NCBI RefSeq assembly: GCF_002843305.1
Contig: NZ_PGSG01000115.1
Span: forward strand, 52,438-116,437
Reading direction: 5' to 3'
Source: Streptomyces barkulensis
Lineage (GTDB): Bacteria; Actinomycetota; Actinomycetes; Streptomycetales; Streptomycetaceae
Length of the DNA: 64,000 bases
Below, piece after piece: positions 25,930-34,554 of this stretch; within the stretch, counting starts at the first letter, position 1, and the number at the start of each line of letters is the position of its first letter. A model generated the notes under the pieces. It searched no databases and had not been told where the DNA came from. It was given only the letters and a program-made list of their open reading frames with translations. The position numbers and the translations under genes were made by a program.

Positions 25930-26205
25930 GGGCGGCAATGGCCACATCGCACAGCGCCTCCAGCAGGCTTCACAGAGCGGGCTGTTCGAGGGCGGCCTCC
26001 CGTACGGCTGACGAGACCATCCTGACCGGTTCGGGGTTGCGGGCCGGGCGTACGACGGCGCAGGGATGTCGGGCACGCAACCCCAGGCCCGGCATCGGGC
26101 CGACGCCGGGACCGGCCGCGCCGAAGCCCTGCGCGGTGGCGCAGTTCTCGCCTCCGACGACGAAGCCGAGGCTGAAGCCGGGCCACCGCACGGTCCCGGA
26201 GGACA
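25930..26205 (-). pseudogene. Remnant of a LysR-type regulator (effector domain, in-frame stop)
   Basis: The minus strand reads a LysR C-terminal effector domain: PGFSLGFVVGGENCATAQG, then GLGLRARHPCAVVRP and NPEPVRMVSSAVREAALEQP. After A-L comes a TGA (about 25970-25972), and the same frame then continues S-L-L-E-A-L-C-D-V-A-I-A, the expected last helix. No N-terminal HTH exists upstream; that space is occupied by the P450 promoter and gene. So it is a truncated gene with a nonsense mutation. The rest of 25840-26433 holds no gene. Confidence 0.65.
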
Positions 26206-26445
26206 GGCGATGACCTCCGGCGCTTCCCGGCGGACACGCCGGCGGGGTGTTCTGCGTTCACAACGATGGCGGGTGTTCGGGGGAGCAACGGTCGCGTGCG
26301 GCGGTGGATGGCTTGAAATCGCCGCTCCGGCAAGGATTCTGACGCTGCATATGTGATGTGCATGTGCTTTGGCAAGGCTGTTCCAGTCGGCGGGTGATCA
26401 ATACCCTGAGCCTGTCTGCCCGTCACGTCTTCGATGGAGCTCGCC

Positions 26446-27666
26446 TTGGCCAGCACACAGCAGTTCCCCGACATACTCTCGCCCGAGTTCGCCGCCGACC
26501 CCTACAGCGCCTACCGCGTGATGCGTGAGAGCGCGCCGCTGATCTGGCACGAAGCCACCCGCAGTTACATCGTCTCCCGCTACGAGGACGTGGAGCGGGC
26601 GTTCAAGGACGGAACCTCGTTCACCACCGACAACTACGAGTGGCAGATCGAGCCGGTGCACGGGAAGACGATCCTCCAGCTCAGCGGCCGCGAGCACGCG
26701 GTGCGCCGGGCTCTGGTGGCCCCCGCCTTCCGCGGCAGCGACCTGCGGGACAAGTTCCTGCCGGTCATCGAGCGCAACTCGCGCGACCTCATCGACGCCT
26801 TCCGCCACACCGGCAGGGTGGACCTGGTGGACGCCTACGCCACCCGCTTCCCCGTCAACGTCATCGCCGACATGCTGGGTCTGGACAAGGCCGACCACCC
26901 CAGGTTCCACCGCTGGTACACCTCGGTGATCGCCTTCCTCGGCAACCTGTCCGGCGACCCGGAGGTGACCGCGGACGGCGAGCGCACCCGGGTGGAGTTC
27001 GCCGAGTACATGATTCCCATCATCCGGGAGCGCCGCGAGAACCTGGGCGACGACCTGCTGTCCACGCTGTGCGCCGCCGAGGTGGACGGTGTGCGGATGA
27101 GCGACGAGGACATCAAGGCGTTCTGCAGTCTGCTGCTGGCCGCCGGCGGGGAGACCACCGACAAGGCGATCGCCGCCATCTTCGCCAATCTGCTGGCCCA
27201 CCCCGAGCAGCTCGCCGCCGTACGGGAGGACCGCTCCCTGATCGACCGGGCGTTCGCCGAGACCCTGCGCTACACCCCGCCCGTCCATATGATCATGCGG
27301 CAGACCGCGCAGGACGTGGAGGTCAGCGGGGGCACGATTCCGGCCGGGGCGACCGTCACCTGCCTGATCGGCGCCGCCAACCGCGACCCGGGCCACTACA
27401 AGGAGCCCGACTCCTTCGACATCTTCCGCGACGACCTGACGTCCACCACCGCCTTCTCCGCCGCCGCCGACCACCTGGCCTTCGCACTGGGCCGGCACTT
27501 CTGCGTCGGGGCGCTGCTGGCCAAGGCCGAGGTCGAGATCGGCGTCAACCAACTACTGGACGCCATGCCGGACATGCGGCTGGCCGACGGCGCCGAGGTC
27601 GCCGAGCAGGGCGTGTTCACCCGCGGCCCCAAGGAGGTCCCGGTGGTGTTCACTCCCGCCGCCTGA
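26446..27666 (+). CDS. Cytochrome P450
   Basis: 406 aa. I-helix AGGETT (233-238), K-helix ETLR (272-275, canonical E-x-x-R) and heme loop F347-A-L-G-R-H-F-C353-V-G. A complete class I-type bacterial P450, cytoplasmic, needing ferredoxin; substrate unknown. The TTG at 26446 is chosen because GGAG lies 6 nt upstream, whereas the ATG at 26434 has no ribosome site and would itself include that GGAG. Convergent with the conservon P450; P450s of this kind often pair with conservons in Streptomyces. Confidence 0.88.
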   Translation: MASTQQFPDILSPEFAADPYSAYRVMRESAPLIWHEATRSYIVSRYEDVERAFKDGTSFTTDNYEWQIEPVHGKTILQLSGREHAVRRALVAPAFRGSDLRDKFLPVIERNSRDLIDAFRHTGRVDLVDAYATRFPVNVIADMLGLDKADHPRFHRWYTSVIAFLGNLSGDPEVTADGERTRVEFAEYMIPIIRERRENLGDDLLSTLCAAEVDGVRMSDEDIKAFCSLLLAAGGETTDKAIAAIFANLLAHPEQLAAVREDRSLIDRAFAETLRYTPPVHMIMRQTAQDVEVSGGTIPAGATVTCLIGAANRDPGHYKEPDSFDIFRDDLTSTTAFSAAADHLAFALGRHFCVGALLAKAEVEIGVNQLLDAMPDMRLADGAEVAEQGVFTRGPKEVPVVFTPAA

Positions 27667-27709
27667 CCGGACGGGAGGAACCCGGAACAGGTCCGGATAC
27701 GCCCGTGCC

Positions 27710-27756
27710 GCCGCCGGAAGGGAGAGTTCCGGCGGCGGCACGGGCGGCTTGTACGG
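27710..27756. terminator. Bidirectional terminator between the two P450 genes
   Basis: A perfect 20-bp stem (27710-27729 with 27737-27756) and a 7-nt loop in the gap between convergent genes. Confidence 0.9.
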
Positions 27757-27811
27757 GGTCGGCCGTACGGCCGGCTGCACGAGCCACCGGGCGTACGGCC
27801 CGGCGCGGGGA

Positions 27812-29104
27812 CTACACCACGGGCGTGAAGGCGACCGGCAGGGAGGTCAGCCCCCGCATCCAGACGGACGGCCGCCAGGCCAGCTCCTCCGGCTCCACCG
27901 CCAGGACGATGTCCGGCAGCCGCTCCAGCAGCGTCTCCACCGCGGTGCGGGCGATGACGTCGGCCAGCTGGGGGGCGGGGTAGGGGCAGCGGTGCTCGCC
28001 GTTGCTGAAGCTCAGATGGGCGGAGTTGACCTGCGCCCCGACGTGCCCCTCGGGCCAGATCTGCGGGTCGGTGTTGGCCGCGGCCAGCCCCAGGACCAGG
28101 CAGTCGCCGGCCCTGATCTGCCGGCCGCCGAGCTGGATGTCGCGGACCGCCCAGCGGCCGACGAAGTTCTGCGTGGGGGTGTCCAGCCACAGCACCTCGT
28201 TGAGCGCCTGGCCCACGCTCACCCGGCCGCCGGAGACGTTGACGGCGAAGCGGTCGTCGGTGAGCAGCAGCCGCAGGGTGTTGCCGATCCAGTTGCCGGT
28301 GGGCTGCTGGGCTGCGGCGATGACGGAGATCAGGTCCTGCACGATCTCCTCGTCGGTCAGCCCGGCCGGGTCGGCGATCATGCGGGAGGTGACGTCCGGG
28401 CCGGGATCCTCGCGCTTCTCGGCGACCAGCCGCTGGATGCGCTCCTGGACGCGGACGTAGGCGGCGACCGGGTCGTCGCCCTCCGAGGCGTCCAGGGACA
28501 TCCGCAGGTCCTCGACCAGTTCGTCGGTGTCGGCTCCCTCCAGCGGCATGCCGCACATCCGGACCGCCGCGCGCATCGGCAGGGCGTGGGCGTAGGCGGA
28601 CATCAGCTCCGCCTGTCCGCTGCCCGCGAACTCGGCGAGGAGCTGTCCGGCGATCTCCTGGCAGTCCTGGGAGAACTCCAGCTGGTCGATCTCCTCCAGG
28701 GCCGCGCTGATGACGCCCGCCCGGCGCTGGTGCTCGGCCCCCTCGGTGAACAGCACCGACGGCTGGTAGCCGACGAACGGCATCAGCGGCCAGTCGGCGG
28801 GGATGGCGGGCCACTGGTTCCAGCGCCGCGAGTCCCGGGCGAACAGCTCGTCGTGGCTGGTGACGTAGGAGACCTCGGCGTATCCGAGCACCAGCCAGGC
28901 GGGGATGCCGCCGTCCAGCACCACGGGGGCGACCGTGCCGTGGTCGCGGCGCAGCGCCCGGTAGAGCTGGAAGGGGGTCTGCTGGTACTCCAGGCCGCTG
29001 AGCGGAACGGCGTCGGGGTGGGCCGCGGAGCAGCCGGACGGCGGTGCGGCGGTGCCCGGGGCGGGCTGGGCGGACCGGTCGGACTGGGCGGGCTGGTCGG
29101 TCAT
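27812..29104 (-). CDS. Conservon-associated cytochrome P450, CYP157-like
   Basis: 430 aa. Heme loop F366-S-N-G-E-H-R-C373-P-Y is intact, but the K-helix reads N-E303-V-L-W306 where nearly all P450s have E-x-x-R. The CYP157 family is known for lacking E-x-x-R, so this is a natural variant, not a sequencing error. The I-helix region AAAQQPTGNW also lacks the acid-alcohol pair, suggesting unusual or lost oxygen activation. The ATG start overlaps the CvnD stop (ATGA), making it the fifth gene of the conservon operon. Confidence 0.9.
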   Translation of the reverse strand: MTDQPAQSDRSAQPAPGTAAPPSGCSAAHPDAVPLSGLEYQQTPFQLYRALRRDHGTVAPVVLDGGIPAWLVLGYAEVSYVTSHDELFARDSRRWNQWPAIPADWPLMPFVGYQPSVLFTEGAEHQRRAGVISAALEEIDQLEFSQDCQEIAGQLLAEFAGSGQAELMSAYAHALPMRAAVRMCGMPLEGADTDELVEDLRMSLDASEGDDPVAAYVRVQERIQRLVAEKREDPGPDVTSRMIADPAGLTDEEIVQDLISVIAAAQQPTGNWIGNTLRLLLTDDRFAVNVSGGRVSVGQALNEVLWLDTPTQNFVGRWAVRDIQLGGRQIRAGDCLVLGLAAANTDPQIWPEGHVGAQVNSAHLSFSNGEHRCPYPAPQLADVIARTAVETLLERLPDIVLAVEPEELAWRPSVWMRGLTSLPVAFTPVV

Positions 29105-29715
29105 GCGGTCATCTCCCGTGCCAGTGCCTGCTGGTAGAGGTGGTCGACGAGGGTGATCAGCACGTTCTTGCCGGAATCGCGCAGCCGGGCGTCGCAGTCG
29201 ACCAGCGGCACGTCCTCCGGCAGGTCCAGAGCCTGGCGGATCTCGTCCAGGGAGAAGCGCGAGCCGTCGTCGTCGAACCGGTTGACGGCCACCACGAACG
29301 GGGTCCCGTGGTACTCCAGCCGGTCGATCGCGTACCAGGAGTCGGCCATCCGCCGGGTGTCCACCAGCACCACCGCGCCGAGCGTCCCGGAGAACAGCCG
29401 GTCCCACAGGAACCAGAAGCGCTCCTGCCCGGGCGCCCCGAACAGGTACAGCACGGTCTGCTCGTTGAGGCTGATCCGGCCGAAGTCGAAGGCCACCGTG
29501 GTGGTGCTCTTGTTCCGCAGGCCGGCGACGTCGTCCACCCCGGCGCCGGCCTGGGTCATGACCTCCTCGGTGTTCAGGGGGCGGATCTCGCTGACGGATC
29601 TGACGAGCGTCGTCTTTCCGACGCCGAAGCCGCCCACTATGACGATCTTCAGTCCGGTCTCGGCGGCGTCCGCGAGCGGCATGCGCGCCGGGGCCTCAGA
29701 GGTTGCGGAGTCCAA
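29101..29715 (-). CDS. cvnD: Conservon GTPase-like protein CvnD
   Basis: 204 aa. P-loop GGFGVGKTT, then GAPGQERF in the place of D-x-x-G and VNRFDDD in the place of N-K-x-D: a small Ras-like switch of the kind found in every conservon. It is thought to act with CvnA-C at the membrane in a eukaryote-like signalling complex. The TTG start has a near-perfect AAGGAGGTG 6 nt upstream and overlaps the CvnC end by 20 nt; the later ATG (29680-29682) is poorly spaced. Confidence 0.9.
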   Translation of the reverse strand: MDSATSEAPARMPLADAAETGLKIVIVGGFGVGKTTLVRSVSEIRPLNTEEVMTQAGAGVDDVAGLRNKSTTTVAFDFGRISLNEQTVLYLFGAPGQERFWFLWDRLFSGTLGAVVLVDTRRMADSWYAIDRLEYHGTPFVVAVNRFDDDGSRFSLDEIRQALDLPEDVPLVDCDARLRDSGKNVLITLVDHLYQQALAREMTA

Positions 29716-30055
29716 TGAGCACCTCCTTCAACAGGGCGGATTCGGGCGCGTCGCCGTGTGCTGCGGACGGACGCGGGTTCCGTGCGGTGATGCGTCCGGA
29801 GGCGAGCAGGTCGCCGAGGAGGATCTTCACCACGGTGATGGGCAGGCGCAGATCGGCCGCGATCTCGACCACCGCGGTGGGGTGGCCGCACAGCTCCAGG
29901 ATGCGTACGTGCTCCGACTGCATGCCCTCCGTCGGCCGGCACTCGCTGACGATGAGCGTGACCAGGTCCAGCCCGGCCTCCTCGCCCCGGCTGCGCCCGC
30001 CTGTGACGGTGTAGAGCCGGTGGGGGTCGCCGATGTCGACGGGTTTGCGGATCAT
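29696..30055 (-). CDS. cvnC: Conservon protein CvnC (DUF742)
   Basis: 119 aa. DUF742 winged-helix-like protein: DPHRLYTVTGGR at the start and a LRLPITVVKILLGDLL helix pair followed by GRI. It overlaps CvnB by ATGA and CvnD by 20 nt. Role in the conservon complex is unknown; it is probably an adaptor. Confidence 0.9.
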   Translation of the reverse strand: MIRKPVDIGDPHRLYTVTGGRSRGEEAGLDLVTLIVSECRPTEGMQSEHVRILELCGHPTAVVEIAADLRLPITVVKILLGDLLASGRITARNPRPSAAHGDAPESALLKEVLIGLRNL

Positions 30056-30480
30056 GACGGGACGCCGCCCTCGGCCGGCTTGCGGGGCTCGGCGCGCAGG
30101 TGCTCGCCGATCTGCTCGACCATCTCGTCCATCTGGTGGCCGACCACACCTGGGTCGGCGCTGTCGTCGGCGACGACGGCCAGATGGGCGCCCTCACCGG
30201 CCTCGACGATGAACAGCAGGCCGCCGTGGAACTCCGTCATCGAGTGCCGCACCCCTCCGCTCCCGTCGCCGAACTCCACGGAGGCTCCCTGTGCCAGGGC
30301 CTGCATGCCGGAGGAGATGGCCGCGAGCTGGTCGGCCCGGTCCAGGGTCAGACTGCTGCTCCAGCACAGCTTGAGCCCGTCGCGGGAGAGCACCAGGGCG
30401 TGTCGGGTCCCGGGAGTGCGGTTGAGCAGGCTCTCGAGAAGCCAGGTCAGGCTGTTGTCGGTGGTCTCCATGATCTGCAT
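30052..30480 (-). CDS. cvnB: Conservon roadblock/LC7 protein CvnB
   Basis: 142 aa. Roadblock/LC7 fold, as in MglB-type GTPase-activating partners: ALVLSRDGLKLCWSS strand-turn, the ISSGMQALAQGA helix and a FHGGLLFIVEAGEGAHLAVV sheet. Its expected partner is CvnD. The ATG at 30478-30480 is used (GAAGAAG upstream); the next Met, three codons later, is also possible. Confidence 0.88.
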   Translation of the reverse strand: MQIMETTDNSLTWLLESLLNRTPGTRHALVLSRDGLKLCWSSSLTLDRADQLAAISSGMQALAQGASVEFGDGSGGVRHSMTEFHGGLLFIVEAGEGAHLAVVADDSADPGVVGHQMDEMVEQIGEHLRAEPRKPAEGGVPS

Positions 30481-30598
30481 CGGGCTTCTTCGGGCCGACT
30501 GTCCGGCCACCGGCCCGTGCCTCCAATCTCACGGTCTTCGCTGGGGATGGGGCGCCCGCTGGTCGGGCGGGCGCCCCGGGTGGGTCGGAGGGGCGCGC

Positions 30599-32341
30599 CT
30601 ACTCGGAGGGGTTCTCGGGGCGCCTGGAGCGGTGGAACGCCCCGAAGCTCGCTCCGGCGTCACGGGCGGGGCGCTTCCGCTGCGGAAGACCGGCGGAGGC
30701 GTCGGCCGCCCGCTCGCGGGCGCGGTCGGCCCGGGCCAGGGTGCGGCCCCGGGGGCGCACCGGCAGCCCGTGGGTGGTCTCCCCCGCCGCGGGCGCCGGG
30801 GTTCCGGCGGTGTCCGGCGGTACGGACGCGGCGGTGGGTGCGGCGGTGGGTGCGGCCGTGGGTGCGGCCGTGCCGGTCGGGGTCGCCGTACCGGTGGCGG
30901 CGGCCGGGGCGGCGGGGAGGGCGGGCCCGGCGGCGGGCGCCTGGGTCTGCCGCGGGGCCCTGGCGGCCGGCACCACGGCCGTCGGCGGGGCCTCGGCGCG
31001 CTGCTGGGCCAGCAGGTGCGGCGGCAGCAGGACCACCACACCGGTGCCGCCCCGGGAGGAGGGCCGGTAGCTCACGGAGATGCCGTACTTGTGGGCCAGC
31101 AGCCCGACCACGGCCAGGCCGAGCCGGGTGCCCTGGAGGTGGGCGAGGTCGGTCGAGTCGCCGGAGACGGCCTTCTCCGCGCGGCGCATCGCGGCGTCGG
31201 ACATGCGCAGTCCGCTGTCCTCGATGGTCACCACGAGACCCGCGGTGCGCTCCTCGACGTAGACGTTGACCTCGTCGATGGGCGGGGAGAAGTTCGCCGC
31301 GTTGTCGATGAGCTCCGCGAGCAGGTGCATCACGCCCTCGGCGGCGAACCCGGCGATCGCGGTGGAGCTGGCGCAGTGCATACGGACCCGCTGGTAGGCG
31401 GCGATGCGTCCCACCGCGCCGCGCAGGATGCTCTCCATGATGATCGGCTTGTTCCAGGCCCGGCTGGCGCGGCCGCCCATCAGCAGGGCCAGCCGGTCGG
31501 TGAGCAGTCCGATCTGCGAGGTGCTGTGGTCCAGCCTGAGCAGGTCGCCGAAGACCTCCTCGCCGTGGCGCTCCTGCATCTCGCGCAGGTCCGCCAGCAT
31601 GCCCACGGCAGCCGCCTGCACCCGGCTGAGGGCCTTGGTGCCGGCCGTCCGGGCGGCGGCGGACCGCCGCTCACTGGTCGCGTACTCCCGGATCACGAAC
31701 TCCGTCAGGGCGGCCAGCCGCTCGTCGTCGGGGCGCGGCACCTTCGCCAGGGTCGTGCCCGCCGAGGCGCCGCCGCGCAGCCGCTGGAAGGCTCCGGGCA
31801 GGACGTTGGCGAGGAGGTTGTCCACACCGTCCGCCAGCGCCTGTCCCCGCCGGGCCGCCTCGTCCCGCTCGGCCTGAGCGGACAGCCGCTGCCCGGTGGC
31901 GGAGGAGACCTCGTAGGCGAAGGAGTGGAGGAGCCGCTGGAGCGGGATGTCCTCCGGGACGGGCATTCCGGCCAGCGCGTCCTCCGGCCGCGCGCCGGTC
32001 CGCAGCCGCTCGGCGACCGCCGGCAGCACGGAGTCGGCCAGGTGCGCGGTGTGCGCCTGCCGCTGCTCGGCCCGGTGGCGCAGCGCCGCGGTCTCGGCCG
32101 CCGCGCTCAAGGAGGCGGTGGTCATCCGCTGCACCGTCAGGAAGACGGCGAGGAAGGCCCCGACGGCCACTACCGCGGCCACCACGATCACGCCCAGCAC
32201 CCAGGGGCGCGTGCTGTCGGGGGCCGCGGCGGCGCCGGCCGCGCCGCCCGCCACGAGCGCCGTCAGGCAGACGGCGAGCAAGGCGAGGGGCAGGCGTCCT
32301 TGGGGCACTCGGTGCTGGCCGGGGGCGGCAGGATCTGACAT
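30599..32341 (-). CDS. cvnA: Conservon sensor histidine kinase-like protein CvnA
   Basis: 580 aa. Two hydrophobic helices (about 13-35 and 42-65) anchor the N-terminus; the middle holds coiled helices, and the HATPase domain shows the N box ELIDNAANFSPP, G1 DSGLRMS and G2 GTRLGLAVVGLLAHKYGI. The dimerisation His is not obvious, as in other conservon sensors. The C-terminal 150 residues are Pro/Ala/Thr-rich and disordered. The ATG at 32339-32341 begins the protein; longer frames contain no conserved sequence. First gene of the cvnABCD-P450 operon. Confidence 0.9.
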   Translation of the reverse strand: MSDPAAPGQHRVPQGRLPLALLAVCLTALVAGGAAGAAAAPDSTRPWVLGVIVVAAVVAVGAFLAVFLTVQRMTTASLSAAAETAALRHRAEQRQAHTAHLADSVLPAVAERLRTGARPEDALAGMPVPEDIPLQRLLHSFAYEVSSATGQRLSAQAERDEAARRGQALADGVDNLLANVLPGAFQRLRGGASAGTTLAKVPRPDDERLAALTEFVIREYATSERRSAAARTAGTKALSRVQAAAVGMLADLREMQERHGEEVFGDLLRLDHSTSQIGLLTDRLALLMGGRASRAWNKPIIMESILRGAVGRIAAYQRVRMHCASSTAIAGFAAEGVMHLLAELIDNAANFSPPIDEVNVYVEERTAGLVVTIEDSGLRMSDAAMRRAEKAVSGDSTDLAHLQGTRLGLAVVGLLAHKYGISVSYRPSSRGGTGVVVLLPPHLLAQQRAEAPPTAVVPAARAPRQTQAPAAGPALPAAPAAATGTATPTGTAAPTAAPTAAPTAASVPPDTAGTPAPAAGETTHGLPVRPRGRTLARADRARERAADASAGLPQRKRPARDAGASFGAFHRSRRPENPSE

Positions 32342-32565
32342 CGCGCAATCCCTGTGGCTGTGTGGGGGCGAGTGATGCGGTTCGGAAGACAAACGACGGC
32401 CGAAAGCCCGCTGAAAGAAGGGAAGTTGCCTTCTCGTGCGATTGCCTTCGTCATAGTAACCATGCATCACACAGCGCGTGTGCCGAGCCTGTGGAGAGTG
32501 CTTGGGCCGTTCCGCCACGGGGGGCATGATGGGGTGCGACCACGACCTTCCCGGGGGGATCATCC

Positions 32566-33060
32566 ATGCGCGTACGCGGTACGGCCGCCTTCTTACCGGT
32601 CGTCACCACCGCCCTGCTCCTGACCACCGCGTGCGTCGGCGGAGGCGGTGGCGGGGACGACGGGGGCCCGGACGGCGGCGAGGGGCCACCGCCCTCCTCC
32701 GCACCGTCCGGGCCCCCTTCTCCCACTCCCCCGGACCCCGGGGATGTCGCCGCGCTGAAGGAGGCGGTGGGCCGGTACGTCGACGCCTACTACGAGCCGG
32801 ATGCCGGGGCCGTGTACGCGATGTACTCGGCCCGCTGCCGCGAGGAGGTGACCGAGGAGGTGGTCGCCGGGACCCTGGAGCGGGCGGCGGAGGCGAACAC
32901 CGAGGGCAGGCGGTACACCATGGAGCGGTTCTCAGCCGACGAGTTCTGGGGCGAGGACACCGCGTACGTGACGTACGGCGTGGGCGACGAGCCGAGGTTC
33001 GACCACCACAAGCAGCAGTGGGTCCGCGAGAAGGGCGACTGGCGGTACGACGGCTGCTGA
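32566..33060 (+). CDS. Secreted lipoprotein, unknown function
   Basis: 164 aa. Signal peptide with lipobox T-T-A-C (Cys23), a Gly/Asp/Pro/Ser linker (about 24-56), then a small globular domain that resembles the NTF2-like/DUF4878-type fold (ALKEAVGRYVDAYYEPD at its start, ending W-R-Y-D-G-C). Such domains occur on many actinobacterial cell-surface lipoproteins. Divergent from the conservon; no Shine-Dalgarno stronger than GGGGGG is seen. Confidence 0.7.
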   Translation: MRVRGTAAFLPVVTTALLLTTACVGGGGGGDDGGPDGGEGPPPSSAPSGPPSPTPPDPGDVAALKEAVGRYVDAYYEPDAGAVYAMYSARCREEVTEEVVAGTLERAAEANTEGRRYTMERFSADEFWGEDTAYVTYGVGDEPRFDHHKQQWVREKGDWRYDGC

Positions 33061-33080
33061 GCCGGGCGCCGTGCCCGGTC

Positions 33081-33115
33081 CGTCCCCGGCCGCCCCCGTG
33101 ACGCGGCCGGGGACG
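33081..33115. terminator. Bidirectional terminator
   Basis: A perfect 13-bp stem (33081-33093 with 33103-33115), 9-nt loop, between the convergent lipoprotein gene and the sigma-linked membrane protein gene. Confidence 0.85.
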
Positions 33116-33119
33116 GGGG

Positions 33120-33926
33120 TCACCGGGCGGGGTCCGTCCCGTCGTCGCGGGCCCCGCCGCCGTCGTCGCTGCGGGCCCCGCCGCCTGCGTCGTTGCGCGC
33201 CAGGACGGTGCCGTCGGGGCCGTACGCGGTGACGGTGGCGCGGGTGTCGAGCCCGGTGCGGCCCGCGTCGACGTGGTACACGCCCCAGCCGGGATCGCCG
33301 GACAGCCGCACCATCCCCGCCTCCCAGGTGCGGCCGCCGGCCGTCACCGTGATGCGGGCCGGTTCGGTCTCCGTGCGGAAGGCGCCCGTGTAGAGGACGG
33401 CCCCTTCCGGGGTGGAGCTGTGGCCGAAGCTGAGGCCGCCGGGGCGGATGCTGTCGCCCACCATGCCCTTGGCGGCCTCGACGCTCTCCCGGAAGGCCTC
33501 CGGGCCGCCCCAGGAGACCACGTAGTTCTGCCTGCCCTCCGGCAGCAGGCCCATCAGCGCGCCCTGACCGATCTCCACCGGCTCGTACGGCCGCACCACC
33601 CGCACTCCCGCCGGTGTCGCGGACGGCGGTGCCGCGGAGGAGGCGGGCGGTGCGGCCGGGGCGGGCCCGGGGGAGGCAAGCAGCGGCGGCAGGAGTACGC
33701 CGCCGGCCAGGCAGGCCAGTACGGCCGCGGCCGCCGCGCCCGCGGCCGTCCGGCGGCGCCGCACCAGGCGGCGCCCCTCTCTCACCAGGGCCTCCACCGG
33801 TGCCGGGCCGGCGGCCAGGGTGTCGGCCTCGCGGCGCATGGCCTCCGTGAGGCGGGCGGTCTCGGCCGCGCCCCCGCCACCGGCCCCCGTCCGGGTCCCG
33901 TCGTCCACCGGCACGTTCCCGCTCAT
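33120..33926 (-). CDS. Sigma-linked membrane protein, possible anti-sigma factor
   Basis: 268 aa. A cytoplasmic N-terminal domain (about 1-57, Arg-rich near the membrane), one membrane helix (about 60-84), a Pro/Ala linker and an extracytoplasmic domain starting RVVRPYEPVEIGQG. It is translationally coupled (ATGA) to the ECF sigma gene upstream, as anti-sigma factors are, but no zinc-binding H-x3-C-x2-C motif is present. The extracytoplasmic domain shares a block of identical DNA with the secreted paralogue at 34555-35223. Role is inferred from context. Confidence 0.65.
   Translation of the reverse strand: MSGNVPVDDGTRTGAGGGGAAETARLTEAMRREADTLAAGPAPVEALVREGRRLVRRRRTAAGAAAAAVLACLAGGVLLPPLLASPGPAPAAPPASSAAPPSATPAGVRVVRPYEPVEIGQGALMGLLPEGRQNYVVSWGGPEAFRESVEAAKGMVGDSIRPGGLSFGHSSTPEGAVLYTGAFRTETEPARITVTAGGRTWEAGMVRLSGDPGWGVYHVDAGRTGLDTRATVTAYGPDGTVLARNDAGGGARSDDGGGARDDGTDPAR
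33463..33605. repeat. 143-bp identical repeat, copy 1
   Basis: Identical at every base to 34871-35013, same orientation, within the extracytoplasmic-domain coding region of the sigma-linked protein. Flanking sequence of the two genes differs, so identity at synonymous sites points to recent gene conversion or duplication. Confidence 0.9.
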
Positions 33927-34453
33927 CGGTTCACCACCGCCGCCCTGCCGCGTCCCGGGCCCAGGCCCAGGACGGCGCCGTCGCGGCGGAGTCTGGCCAG
34001 GGCCCGGGCGGTGTGGCTCCTGACCGTGCCGACCCCGGTGCCCAGCACCGCCGCCACCTCGCTCTCACTGCGGTCCTCCAGGAAGCGCAGGACCACCACC
34101 GCCCGCTGCCGCGCCGGCAGCCGGCCCAGGGCCTCCATCAGCAGGCTGCGGTCGACGATCCGGTCGGCCCGGTCCGCGCTCTGCCGCTCGGGGAAGCGGT
34201 CGGTCAGCCACTCCCGGACCTTCAGCCTGCGGAGCCGGTCCGCGTTGGCGTTGATCATGATGCGCCAGACGTAGGCGTCCGGGTCCGCGGCACGCTGCAC
34301 ACGCTCCCATCCGGTGTACGCCTTCGCCAGCGCCACCTGCGCCAGGTCCTCGGCGTCGTGGTGGTTGCCGGTGAGGAGGTAGGCGGTCCTGAGCATGCGC
34401 GGCCACCGGTCGGCCACGTACTGCCGGTACTCCGCTTCCGCGCTCGTCTTCAA
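33923..34453 (-). CDS. ECF sigma factor, SigE-family type
   Basis: 176 aa. Region 2 includes LLTGNHHDAEDLAQVALAK and region 4 the RLPARQRAVVVLRFLEDRSE helix followed by a VGTVRSHTARALARL recognition helix. Typical of Streptomyces SigE-family (SigM-70-like) ECF factors. The TTG start has GAGG 7-8 nt upstream; ATGA overlap with the downstream membrane protein. A terminator lies just upstream, so it begins its own transcription unit between the two paralogues. Confidence 0.87.
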   Translation of the reverse strand: MKTSAEAEYRQYVADRWPRMLRTAYLLTGNHHDAEDLAQVALAKAYTGWERVQRAADPDAYVWRIMINANADRLRRLKVREWLTDRFPERQSADRADRIVDRSLLMEALGRLPARQRAVVVLRFLEDRSESEVAAVLGTGVGTVRSHTARALARLRRDGAVLGLGPGRGRAAVVNR

Positions 34454-34480
34454 ACGGGTGCCTCGGTTCGCCGTGGGGCC

Positions 34481-34516
34481 GCCGCCGGGCCGGGGGCTCG
34501 CGCCCGGCCCGGCGGC
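34481..34516 (-). terminator. Terminator between the secreted paralogue and the sigma gene
   Basis: A perfect 14-bp stem (34481-34494 with 34503-34516) with an 8-nt loop, downstream of the minus-strand gene ending at 34555. Confidence 0.8.
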
Positions 34517-34554
34517 GTGCGTCCGTGGTCTCGTTGCGTGGGACGGCCGGCGGG

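Noticed and set aside
26446..29104. Biosynthetic gene cluster suggested by two P450s
   Set aside because: No synthase, terpene cyclase or tailoring set is adjacent; the P450s belong to a conservon locus.
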